Shown here piece by piece: positions 5,774 through 12,991 of a stretch of 18,661 bases of DNA; position 1 is the first letter of the stretch; the number at the start of each line of letters is the position of its first letter. The DNA lies in contig DKYK01000086.1 of NCBI GenBank assembly GCA_002492415.1, positions 20,384 through 39,044 on the forward strand, read 5' to 3'. The stretch comes from Christensenella sp. UBA7102 (GTDB lineage Bacteria; Bacillota; Clostridia; Christensenellales; UBA1750). Position numbers and translations under genes: made by a program. The notes under the pieces are model-generated. The model was not told the DNA's origin, ran no database searches, and saw nothing but the letters and a program-made list of their open reading frames with translations.

Positions 5774-6688
5774 ATGAGTAATCTGACGGTATCGCTTTCG
5801 CCCCATGTGCGCAGCGAGAATTCTACGCAGAAGATCATGTTCTCCGTGTGCATCGCGCTGATCCCGGCGCTGGTGTTCGCGGTGTACTGGTTCGGCTGGA
5901 CGGTGCTGCTGACGGTGGCGCTGTCCATGGCCGCCGCCATCGGCTCCGAGGCGCTGATGCAGAAAATACTCAAGCGCCCCATTACGGTCAGCGACGGCTC
6001 CGCGGCCGTCACCGGCCTTCTGCTGGCCATGACGCTGCCCGCGGGCTGCCCGTGGTATGTGCCCGTGCTGGGCGCGGTGTTTGCCATCGTCATCGCCAAG
6101 CAGGTCTTTGGCGGCCTGGGCGATAACTTCGTAAACCCCGCGCTCGCTGGCCGCGCGTTCCTGCTGGCCTCCTTTCCGGCCTCTATGACCAGCTACCTGC
6201 CCGTCGCCGACGCCGTCACCGGCGCGACGCCGCTGTCCAGCGAGTTTGCCGGGCAGGTGGACTACCTGCAGGCATTCCTCGGCCAGATCGGCGGATCCAT
6301 TGGCGAGGTGAGCAAGCTGGCGCTGCTCATCGGCGCGGCCTTCCTGCTCATCAAGGGCATCATCGACTGGCGCATCCCCGTGACCTACCTGGGCACCATG
6401 ATGCTGCTCAACCTGATCTTCGGCAAGCCCGTGCTGGACGCCGTGCTGCTGGGCGGCACGGTGCTGGGCGCGTTCTTTATGGCCACGGATTATGTGACCT
6501 CGCCCGTGCCCGCCTGGGGCCGAGTGATTTATGGCGTGGGCATCGGTGTCATCAACTTCGCCATCCGCACTTGGGGCGCCTATCCCGAGGGCGTGACCTA
6601 CGCCATACTGCTGATGAACATTGCGACGCCGCTGCTCGAACGCTTCACGCGGCCGCGCAAGTACGGGGAGGTGAAGCGCCATGCGTGA
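5774..6688 (+). CDS. rnfD: Rnf complex subunit D
   Basis: RnfD is a polytopic membrane subunit that carries a covalent FMN and is part of the ion path. The 304-residue protein begins with the conserved SPHVRSENSTQKIMFSV and has eight to ten hydrophobic spans. It contains GGLGDNFVNPALAGRAFLLASFP (113-135). The flavinylation motif DAVTGATPLS has Asp146 and the expected FMN-bearing Thr152. The ATG at 5774 follows AAGGGGAG. Its 3' end overlaps rnfG by eight bases, indicating translational coupling. ApbE, the flavin transferase needed for attachment, is not in this window. Confidence 0.97.
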   Translation: MSNLTVSLSPHVRSENSTQKIMFSVCIALIPALVFAVYWFGWTVLLTVALSMAAAIGSEALMQKILKRPITVSDGSAAVTGLLLAMTLPAGCPWYVPVLGAVFAIVIAKQVFGGLGDNFVNPALAGRAFLLASFPASMTSYLPVADAVTGATPLSSEFAGQVDYLQAFLGQIGGSIGEVSKLALLIGAAFLLIKGIIDWRIPVTYLGTMMLLNLIFGKPVLDAVLLGGTVLGAFFMATDYVTSPVPAWGRVIYGVGIGVINFAIRTWGAYPEGVTYAILLMNIATPLLERFTRPRKYGEVKRHA

Positions 6689-7226
6689 TATTGTAAAGGT
6701 CGCCCTGCGGCTGCTGGTCATCATGGTGGTCGCGGGCCTGTGTCTGGGCGCGACCTACGCTGTGACCCAGGATCCCATCGCCGAGCAGCAGCGCATGCAG
6801 GCCGAAAACGCCCGCAGAGCCGTGCTGCCCGACGCCGCATCCTTTGAAGAGGTCGCGCTGTCCGACCCCGGCTCCATCACCGCCTGCTACCGCGGCATCG
6901 ACGCCTCCGGCAACCCCTGCGGCTATGCCTTCTCCGTAGACGCCAAGGGCTTCGGCGGCACCGTGGGTCTGACCGTCGGCGTCTCCGATGGCACCATCAC
7001 CGGCGTGCGCATCGGCTCGCACTCCGAGACTCCCGGCCTGGGCGCCAAGGCCGCCGACGAGTCCTTTTACGGACAGTTCGCGGGCAAAAGTGGCGAGCTG
7101 ACCGTCACCAAGACCGGTGCTGCCACCGATCAGGAGATCAACGCCATCACCGCCGCGACCATCACCTCCAAGGCCGTCACCGGCGCGGTCAACGAGGTGC
7201 TTGCCGCAGCGCAGGATCTGGAGTAG
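6681..7226 (+). CDS. rnfG: Rnf complex subunit G, with an altered flavin-attachment motif
   Basis: RnfG is a membrane-anchored subunit with an FMN-binding domain facing outside. The 181-residue protein has one N-terminal membrane helix (about 7-28), the FMN-binding domain with GYAFSVDAKGFGG and SHSETPGLGAKA (113-124), and a C-terminal flavinylation region. That region reads NAITAATITS with Thr160 as the acceptor. The usual motif is DxxTGAT, so the Asp is replaced by Asn154 and the Gly by Ala158. The rest of the motif region (ITSKAVTGAVNEV) is normal, so this is a real RnfG and not a broken gene. Whether FMN is still attached by ApbE is uncertain. It overlaps rnfD and is 15 bases ahead of rnfE. 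Confidence 0.95.
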   Translation: MRDIVKVALRLLVIMVVAGLCLGATYAVTQDPIAEQQRMQAENARRAVLPDAASFEEVALSDPGSITACYRGIDASGNPCGYAFSVDAKGFGGTVGLTVGVSDGTITGVRIGSHSETPGLGAKAADESFYGQFAGKSGELTVTKTGAATDQEINAITAATITSKAVTGAVNEVLAAAQDLE

Positions 7227-7241
7227 GGGAGGTGCACCGCA

Positions 7242-7889
7242 ATGGCAAAGCATGAATACAAAAAGATATTTCTCAATGGTCTCATCACCGAAAACCCGAC
7301 CTTCCGCCTGGTGTTGGGCATGTGCCCGACGCTGGCCGTCACCACCTCGGTGCAGAACGGCATCGGCATGGGGCTTGCCACCACATTTGTGCTGGTATGC
7401 TCCAATCTGGTCATTTCGCTCATCCGCAACTTTGTGCCCTCTAAGGTGCGCATCCCGGCCTATATCGTAGTCATCGCCACGTTTGTGACCATCGTGCAGC
7501 TGTTGTTGGAAGCCTTTCTGCCGGAGCTTTCGGCGTCGCTGGGCCTGTTTATCCCGCTGATCGTGGTCAACTGCATCATCTTCGCGCGCGCGGAGTCCTT
7601 CGCCTCCAAGAACAGCCCGCTGCCCTCCGTGGTGGACGGCCTTGGCATGGGGCTGGGCTTCACCTGCTCGCTGACGATCCTGTCCGCCATCCGAGAGCTT
7701 GTCGGCGCGGGCACGCTGCTGGGCTTCCCGGTGCTGGGCAGCGCCTACCCGGGCATCCTGCTGTTCATATTGGCCCCCGGCGGCTACCTGACGCTGGGAC
7801 TGACGCTGGTCGCCTTCAACGCCGTGATGGGCAAAATCGACGCCCGTCGGCGCGCCAAGGCCGCCGCTGCAGAAGGGAGCGTGGCGTAA
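7242..7889 (+). CDS. rnfE: Rnf complex subunit E
   Basis: RnfE is a membrane subunit of about six spans, homologous to NqrD. With RnfA it holds an intramembrane Fe-S centre by four conserved cysteines. The two contributed here are Cys28 (LGMCPTLAVT) and Cys111 (VVNCIIFARAE). The 215-residue protein starts with the conserved ENPTFRLVLGMCP block and ends in a charged tail (KIDARRRAKAAAAE). GGGGAGGTG precedes the ATG by eight bases. The rnfA ATG follows the stop codon directly. Confidence 0.97.
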   Translation: MAKHEYKKIFLNGLITENPTFRLVLGMCPTLAVTTSVQNGIGMGLATTFVLVCSNLVISLIRNFVPSKVRIPAYIVVIATFVTIVQLLLEAFLPELSASLGLFIPLIVVNCIIFARAESFASKNSPLPSVVDGLGMGLGFTCSLTILSAIRELVGAGTLLGFPVLGSAYPGILLFILAPGGYLTLGLTLVAFNAVMGKIDARRRAKAAAAEGSVA

Positions 7890-8468
7890 ATGAAGGAAAA
7901 CCTCTGGCTCATTCTGCTGGGCAGCATACTGGTCAACAACTTTGTCATGTCCAAGTTCTATGGTACCTGCCCGTTCCTTGGCGTGTCCAAGAAGGTATCC
8001 ACCGCGGTGGGCATGGGCGTTGCCGTCACCTTCGTCATGGGCGTGGCGTCGCTGGTCACCTACTTTGTGCAGTACTACATCCTCGAGCCCTTTGACCTTG
8101 CCTATCTGCAGACCATCGCTTTCATACTGGTCATCGCGGTGCTGGTGCAGCTGGTGGAAATGGTCATCAACAAGACCTCGCCCTCGCTCTACAAGGCGCT
8201 GGGCGTATATCTGCCGCTGATCACCACCAACTGCGCGGTGTTGGGCGTCACCATACTCAACATCACCGAGAGCTACTCGTTGCTGGGTTCCGTGGTCAAC
8301 GGCGTGGGCTCCGCGCTGGGCTTCATGCTGGCCATCGTGCTGTTCGCAGGCGTGCGCGAGCGGCTGGAAAACAGCAATATCCCGGCGTGTTTCAAGGGCT
8401 ACCCGTCCACGCTGATTGCGGCGGGGCTGATGTCCATCGCGTTCCTGGGCTTCCAGGGGCTGATCTAG
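7890..8468 (+). CDS. rnfA: Rnf complex subunit A
   Basis: RnfA is the NqrE-like partner of RnfE in the membrane core. The 192-residue protein has six hydrophobic spans and the family blocks SILVNNFVMSKFYGTCPFLGVS (Cys27) and LPLITTNCAVLGV (Cys115). These two cysteines, with the pair in RnfE, form the known four-Cys metal site. The family sequence VRERLENSNIPACFKG lies near the C-terminus. It starts directly after the rnfE stop and its ribosome site (AGAAGGGAG) lies inside rnfE. rnfB follows after 18 bases. Confidence 0.97.
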   Translation: MKENLWLILLGSILVNNFVMSKFYGTCPFLGVSKKVSTAVGMGVAVTFVMGVASLVTYFVQYYILEPFDLAYLQTIAFILVIAVLVQLVEMVINKTSPSLYKALGVYLPLITTNCAVLGVTILNITESYSLLGSVVNGVGSALGFMLAIVLFAGVRERLENSNIPACFKGYPSTLIAAGLMSIAFLGFQGLI

Positions 8469-8486
8469 GAAAGGGGGAGCATACAG

Positions 8487-9467
8487 ATGAACATACTGGA
8501 GATGCTGCTTCCCGCGGGCGTGCTGGGCGGCATGGGCGTACTCTTTGGCGCAGGGCTTGCCTTTGCCAGCAAAAAGCTCGCCGTTCCCGTCGATGAGCGC
8601 GTGGAGAAGGTGCGCGAGTGCCTGCCCGGCGCGGGCTGCGGCGCGTGCGGCTACACGGGCTGCGATTCCTATGCCGCCGCCGTTGTGAGCGAGGGCGCGC
8701 CCGTCAACTGCTGCCCGGTGGGCGGCGAGAAGGCCGCGCAGGCCATCGCCGCCATCATGGGCGTGGAGGCGGGGCAGAGCACCCGCATGGTCGCAACCGT
8801 GCTCTGCCAGGGCGACAGCGACCACTGCAAGATCAAGTACAACTACGAGGGACTGATGGAGTGCCGCGCCATGTTCCTCACTTCCGGCGGCGACAAGGCG
8901 TGCAAGTACGCCTGCCTGGGCCTGGGCTCCTGCGCGCGTGTGTGCGAGTTCGGCGCCATCGCAATCCACGACCGGCTGGTTTCCGTCGATCCGGACAAGT
9001 GCAGGGGCTGTGGCAAGTGCATCGAGGTGTGCCCCAAGTCCGTGCTGCGCCTGGAGCCCTATGGCCTGCTGTCCATCCTGCGCTGCCGCGCGGTGGAAAA
9101 GGGCAAGGCCGTGCGCGATGCCTGCCAGAAGGGTTGCATCGGCTGCGGCAAGTGCGCCCGGAACTGCAAGTTCGGCGCCATCACCATGGAAAATAACCTG
9201 CCCGTGGTGGATATGGAGAAGTGCGTCGGCTGCCTGGAGTGCGTGCGCAACTGCCCAACCGGCGCCATGACGGGCGACCTCACCAAGCGTAAGCACGCCG
9301 TCATCGACCAGGATAAGTGCGTTGGCTGCACGCTGTGCGACCGCCAGTGCAAGTTTGAAGCCATCACCGGCGCGCTCAAGGAGAAGCACGCCATCGACCC
9401 CGAAAAGTGCGTCGGCTGCGGCCAGTGCGCCACCAAATGCCCCAGAAAGTGCATCACGCTCGAATAA
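8487..9467 (+). CDS. rnfB: Rnf complex subunit B, polyferredoxin
   Basis: RnfB receives electrons from reduced ferredoxin and passes them into the membrane complex. The 326-residue protein has an N-terminal membrane anchor (about 1-28) and the RnfB-type Fe-S domain with Cys45, Cys51, Cys54 and Cys59. Six further ferredoxin-type four-Cys sets begin near residues 139, 172, 217, 246, 278 and 308. The long polyferredoxin form is typical of clostridial and acetogen Rnf, not of proteobacterial RnfB, which has fewer clusters. AAAGGGGGAG precedes the ATG. It closes the rnf genes in the order C-D-G-E-A-B, the arrangement of Acetobacterium and Clostridium. A lipoprotein gene follows after 27 bases. Confidence 0.96.
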   Translation: MNILEMLLPAGVLGGMGVLFGAGLAFASKKLAVPVDERVEKVRECLPGAGCGACGYTGCDSYAAAVVSEGAPVNCCPVGGEKAAQAIAAIMGVEAGQSTRMVATVLCQGDSDHCKIKYNYEGLMECRAMFLTSGGDKACKYACLGLGSCARVCEFGAIAIHDRLVSVDPDKCRGCGKCIEVCPKSVLRLEPYGLLSILRCRAVEKGKAVRDACQKGCIGCGKCARNCKFGAITMENNLPVVDMEKCVGCLECVRNCPTGAMTGDLTKRKHAVIDQDKCVGCTLCDRQCKFEAITGALKEKHAIDPEKCVGCGQCATKCPRKCITLE

Positions 9468-9494
9468 ACCGCATCGGAAAGGAAGCCTTCCCCC

Positions 9495-10874
9495 ATGAAA
9501 AAAACGCTCGCGCTGCTGCTGGCCGCGATCCTCGCGCTTACGCTCTGCGCCTGTAAGCAAACCGCCACAACCGCCCCTGCCGCCCCAGCCGCAACCGTCG
9601 ACGCGGTGGAGGCCATTGCCCATGCCGTCGATAATTTCCTCGCCTCTGATACCTTCCAAAACATGGGCGCCACCGCGCGGCAGGTCACCCGCGTCACCCG
9701 CTACCAGGTCAAGGATTTTGAGCATACGCCCATGGATGGCTTCCTCATCAACCTCGCAACCGACAACGGGTACGTCCAGCTCTATCTGGACAGCGCCACC
9801 CTCACCGCCTACGACAGCGTCACCACCAACGCCGCCGACGGCATAGACATCTCGACCATCACCACGGACGAGGACAGGGCAACCTACCTGCTCTGGATGT
9901 ACGGCAGCCTCGTGAACGGCAGCTACGACGGCGCGCTCCTCAACGCCAGCGAGACCCGCACCGACTTCACCGCCGACCAGCTCGCCGCGCTCAACAGCGC
10001 CCTCGGCCTTTCAACCGAACCCTTACCCGAAATCACAGCCCCCGAGCTGCAGAACATACCGCTGGACGAGGCCATCCGCGCCTATCTCGCCGCATCGCCG
10101 TTCCCTTCTGCACAGGTCACCCGCGTCATCCACTACCAGATCGACGACTTCAACGGCAAGCCCTCGGACGGCATGCTGGTCAACCTCTCCAACAGCGCTG
10201 ACAGCGTCCAGCTCTATGTCGACAACTACACCGGCGTCACCTACGATAGCATCACCACCAACGCCCTAGACGGCATAGACATCAGGAGCGTCACCACGGA
10301 CGAGCAAAAGGCGACCTACCTGCTCTGGATGTACGGCAGCCTCGTGAACGGCAGCTACGACGGCGCGTTCCTCAACGACGAGGAGACCTGCACCGACTAC
10401 ACCGCCGACCAGCTCGCTGCGCTCAACAGCGCCCTCGGCTTTTCAACCGAGCTCTTAACCGAAACCACACCCCCCGAGCTGCAGAACGTCCCGCTGGACG
10501 AGGCCATCCGCGCCTATCTCGCCGCATCGCCGCTCCCGTCCGCACAGGTCACCCGCGTCATCCACTACCAGATCGACGACTTCAACGGCAAGCCCGCGGA
10601 CGGCACGCTGGTCAACCTCTCCACAGATACTGACAACATCCAGCTCTATGTCGACAACTACACCGGCGTCACCTACGACAGCATCACCACCAACGCTGCC
10701 GACGGCATAGACATCGGGAACAACCTCACGGACGAGCAAAGGGCAACCTACCTGCTCTGGATGTACGGCAACCTCGTGAACGGCAACTACGACGGCGCGC
10801 TCCTCAACGACAGCGAGACCCGCACCGATTACACCGCCGACCAGCTCGCATCGCTCAACAGCAGTCTCAAATAA
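9495..10874 (+). CDS. Lipoprotein with three tandem 144-residue repeats, family unknown
   Basis: I do not recognise this family. The 459-residue protein has a lipoprotein signal peptide (MKKTLALLLAAILAL, then LCAC with the lipid-bearing Cys20). An Ala/Thr/Pro linker follows, then three successive copies of one domain. Each copy contains QVTRV-x-x-YQ, a VNLS or INLA strand, LY(V/L)D, YDS(I/V)TTNA-x-DGIDI, TDE-x-x-ATYLLWMYG, LVNG-x-YDGA and FTADQLA or YTADQLA. The first copy has diverged most, and copies 2 and 3 are close to identical even at DNA level. It would be anchored on the outer face of the membrane. GGAAAGGAAG precedes the ATG. It lies 27 bases after rnfB and 30 bases before the next gene with no terminator, so it is probably co-transcribed with rnf. 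A role as an Rnf partner is inference. Confidence 0.88.
   Translation: MKKTLALLLAAILALTLCACKQTATTAPAAPAATVDAVEAIAHAVDNFLASDTFQNMGATARQVTRVTRYQVKDFEHTPMDGFLINLATDNGYVQLYLDSATLTAYDSVTTNAADGIDISTITTDEDRATYLLWMYGSLVNGSYDGALLNASETRTDFTADQLAALNSALGLSTEPLPEITAPELQNIPLDEAIRAYLAASPFPSAQVTRVIHYQIDDFNGKPSDGMLVNLSNSADSVQLYVDNYTGVTYDSITTNALDGIDIRSVTTDEQKATYLLWMYGSLVNGSYDGAFLNDEETCTDYTADQLAALNSALGFSTELLTETTPPELQNVPLDEAIRAYLAASPLPSAQVTRVIHYQIDDFNGKPADGTLVNLSTDTDNIQLYVDNYTGVTYDSITTNAADGIDIGNNLTDEQRATYLLWMYGNLVNGNYDGALLNDSETRTDYTADQLASLNSSLK
9576..10871 (+). repeat. Three in-frame tandem repeats of exactly 432 bp
   Basis: Equivalent points (the QVTRV codons) fall at 9681, 10113 and 10545, so both periods are 432 bases or 144 codons. 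Units can be drawn as 9576-10007, 10008-10439 and 10440-10871. Units 2 and 3 share a 54-base identical run (10112-10165 and 10544-10597) and differ only by scattered substitutions elsewhere. No indel separates any pair. This indicates recent duplication or gene conversion. Confidence 0.9.
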
Positions 10875-10904
10875 CAAATGATACCGAAAGGGTGGTCTCA
10901 ACAA

Positions 10905-12035
10905 ATGCAGTACACAGAATTTGGCAAAACGGGCATCAAAGTATCCCGTTTGGGCTTTGGCTGCATGCGACTGCCCTATACCGAGACGGAGGGCAAGAAG
11001 GTGTTCGACGAAGAGGAGAGCATCCGCATGATGCACCGGGCGATGGAGCTGGGTGTCAACTATTTCGACACAGCGCCCGGCTATTGCGATACCATTTCCG
11101 AGATCATCGTGGGCAAAGCGCTCAAGGGCCATAGAGATCAGGTCTATCTCTCCACCAAATACCCCACCGAGGTGGGCACTGGCGACGATTATGAAAAAAA
11201 GCTGGAAACCTCGCTCAAAAAGCTGGATACCGATTACATCGATTTTTACCATTTCTGGGGCATCTCGCTGGACAAGTGGGAGAAGAAGCTGGACACGCCG
11301 GACGGCCCCCTCGCTTGCGCGCTCAAGCTGCGCGATCAGGGCGTCATCCGCCATATCTCCTTCTCTTTCCACGATAAGCCAGAGAACATGATGGAGATCA
11401 TCCGCCGCGGGCAGGGTCAGCTGGCCTCCGTGTTGTGCCAGTACAATCTGTTGGATCGCGCCAATGAGGAGGCCATTGCCTACGCGCACGAGCAGGGGCT
11501 GGGCGTCACCATCATGGGTCCGGTGGGCGGCGGACGCCTCGGCGCCCCCTCGCAGGTGATTCAGGACCTGCTGCCGGGCAAGGTGCAGTCCTCCGCGGAG
11601 ATGGCGCTGCGCTTTGTGATGAACAACCAGAACGTCAACATTGCGCTGTCCGGCATGAGCAGTATGGAGATGGTGGAGGAGAACGCCCGCGTCGCCTCCG
11701 ACATGTCCCCGCTGTCCGCCGAGGAAAAGGCCCGCGTCGACGCCATGATGGAGGAGAACCGCCGCCTTGCGGAACTCTACTGCACGGGCTGCAACTACTG
11801 CATGCCCTGTCCCAAGGGCCTGAACATCCCGGAGATCTTCAAGATGATGAACTACCACCGCGTCTACGGCCTGACGGAGTACGCGAAAAAGACGTACGCC
11901 GCCATTGGATCGGGCAACCTCAAGTTCCAGAACGCCGCCGCGTGCGTGGGCTGCGGCCAGTGCGAGAAGAAGTGCCCGCAGCACCTGCGCATCCGCGAGC
12001 AGCTGCGCGCCACCCACGAGACGCTCTCCAAATAA
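10905..12035 (+). CDS. Aldo/keto reductase with C-terminal ferredoxin-like Fe-S domain
   Basis: This is an NAD(P)H-linked carbonyl reductase of the AKR superfamily with an Fe-S extension. The 376-residue protein has the AKR start (YTEFGKTGIKVSRLGFGCMRLP) and the catalytic tetrad Asp55 (NYFDTAPGY), Tyr60, Lys85 (STKYP) and His116 (DFYHFWG). The barrel is about 285 residues. A tail then carries two cluster motifs, Cys293/296/299/302 (CxxCxxCxxCP) and Cys347/350/353/357. Similar fused enzymes are common in Clostridia and mostly uncharacterised, and the substrate is unknown. The ATG at 10905 is preferred over 10878 because GAAAGGGTGG lies before it. The position after rnf suggests electron exchange with ferredoxin, which is inference. 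Confidence 0.92.
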   Translation: MQYTEFGKTGIKVSRLGFGCMRLPYTETEGKKVFDEEESIRMMHRAMELGVNYFDTAPGYCDTISEIIVGKALKGHRDQVYLSTKYPTEVGTGDDYEKKLETSLKKLDTDYIDFYHFWGISLDKWEKKLDTPDGPLACALKLRDQGVIRHISFSFHDKPENMMEIIRRGQGQLASVLCQYNLLDRANEEAIAYAHEQGLGVTIMGPVGGGRLGAPSQVIQDLLPGKVQSSAEMALRFVMNNQNVNIALSGMSSMEMVEENARVASDMSPLSAEEKARVDAMMEENRRLAELYCTGCNYCMPCPKGLNIPEIFKMMNYHRVYGLTEYAKKTYAAIGSGNLKFQNAAACVGCGQCEKKCPQHLRIREQLRATHETLSK

Positions 12036-12055
12036 ACCGCAGGAGGAACAGAACG

Positions 12056-12970
12056 ATGAAAACGATTCCCTTTGGCAAATCCGGTCTGCAGGTGCCCGCC
12101 CTCGCGCTGGGCTGCATGCGCCTGACCAAGCTGGACGAGCAGGGCGCGCAGCGCTATGTGCGCACCGCGCTGGACCTGGGCGCGAATTTCTTTGACCACG
12201 CCGACATCTACGGCGGCGGCAAGTGCGAGGAGCTGTTCGGCAAGGCCATCGCGGGCATTCCGCGCGAGCAGCTCATCATCCAGAGCAAGTGCGGCATCGT
12301 GCCTGGCAAGCGCTACGACTTTTCTAAAGAACACATCCTCACGTCCGTGGATGACATTTTGAAGCGCCTGAACGTCGAGTACCTCGACGTGCTGCTGCTG
12401 CACCGCCCCGACGCGCTGATGGACCCCGTCGAGGTCGCGGAGGCCTTCTCCACGCTCAAGGCTGCGGGCAAGGTCAACCACTTCGGCGTCTCCAACCAGA
12501 ACCCCTACCAGATGGCGCTGCTGCGCAAATACCTGCCCATGCCCATCGTGGCCAATCAGCTGCAGATGTCCGTCACCAACTGCACCATGATCACTCAGGG
12601 CATGGAGGTCAACATGGCGACGAACGGCGCGGTGGGCCGCGATGGCGGCGTGCTGGACTATTGCCGCCTCAACGACATCACCATCCAGCCCTGGTCGCCC
12701 TTCCAGTACGGATTCTTCGAGGGCGTGTTCATTGGCAGCGAAAAATACCCCGAGCTCAACAAAAAGCTGGATGAGATCGCGGTAAAGTACGGCGTGAGCG
12801 CCACCACCATCGCGGTGGCCTGGCTGCTGCGCCACCCCGCGCGTTTCCAGCCCATTATCGGTACCATGAACCTTTCGCGCCTGGCCGAGTGCGTCAAGGC
12901 CTGCGACGTGCAGCTGACCCGTCAGGAGTGGTACGACATCTATCTGTCCGCCGGCAACATGCTGCCCTGA
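12056..12970 (+). CDS. Aldo/keto reductase, YdhF-like
   Basis: This 304-residue AKR barrel carries no Fe-S tail. The catalytic set is visible as Asp47 (FFDHADIYGGG), Tyr52, Lys78 (IQSKCG) and His116 (LLLHRPD). The C-terminal half has the coenzyme-binding blocks HFGVSNQ, QLQMSVTN, IQPWSPF and QPIIGTMN. It is closest in pattern to the YdhF/oxidoreductase group. The ATG at 12056 follows AGGAGG by seven bases, and the open frame upstream to 11942 overlaps the preceding reductase. It lies 20 bases after that reductase and 21 before the sulfatase, so the three probably act on one compound. The substrate and whether it oxidises or reduces in vivo cannot be told. Confidence 0.92.
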   Translation: MKTIPFGKSGLQVPALALGCMRLTKLDEQGAQRYVRTALDLGANFFDHADIYGGGKCEELFGKAIAGIPREQLIIQSKCGIVPGKRYDFSKEHILTSVDDILKRLNVEYLDVLLLHRPDALMDPVEVAEAFSTLKAAGKVNHFGVSNQNPYQMALLRKYLPMPIVANQLQMSVTNCTMITQGMEVNMATNGAVGRDGGVLDYCRLNDITIQPWSPFQYGFFEGVFIGSEKYPELNKKLDEIAVKYGVSATTIAVAWLLRHPARFQPIIGTMNLSRLAECVKACDVQLTRQEWYDIYLSAGNMLP

Positions 12971-12991
12971 CGACAAAAGGAGGGATTAGAC

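Noticed and set aside
5195..6724. A 509-codon minus-strand frame opposite rnfC and rnfD
   Set aside because: It has the same composition signature of a shadow frame, and the opposite strand encodes recognisable RnfC and RnfD.
6645..9725. A 1026-codon open frame on the minus strand across rnfG to the lipoprotein gene
   Set aside because: It is antisense to well-supported rnfG, rnfE, rnfA and rnfB, rich in His, Ala, Gly and Gln as expected from the complement of GC-rich codons, and matches no family.
9576..10871. The tandem repeat as a CRISPR array or non-coding minisatellite
   Set aside because: The unit is 432 bases, in frame, with protein-level conservation and no spacers, so it is a domain repeat within a gene.
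10455..12017. A 520-codon minus-strand frame opposite the lipoprotein and first aldo/keto reductase
   Set aside because: The + strand carries the clear catalytic tetrad and Fe-S motifs, and the minus frame has no domain or ribosome site.
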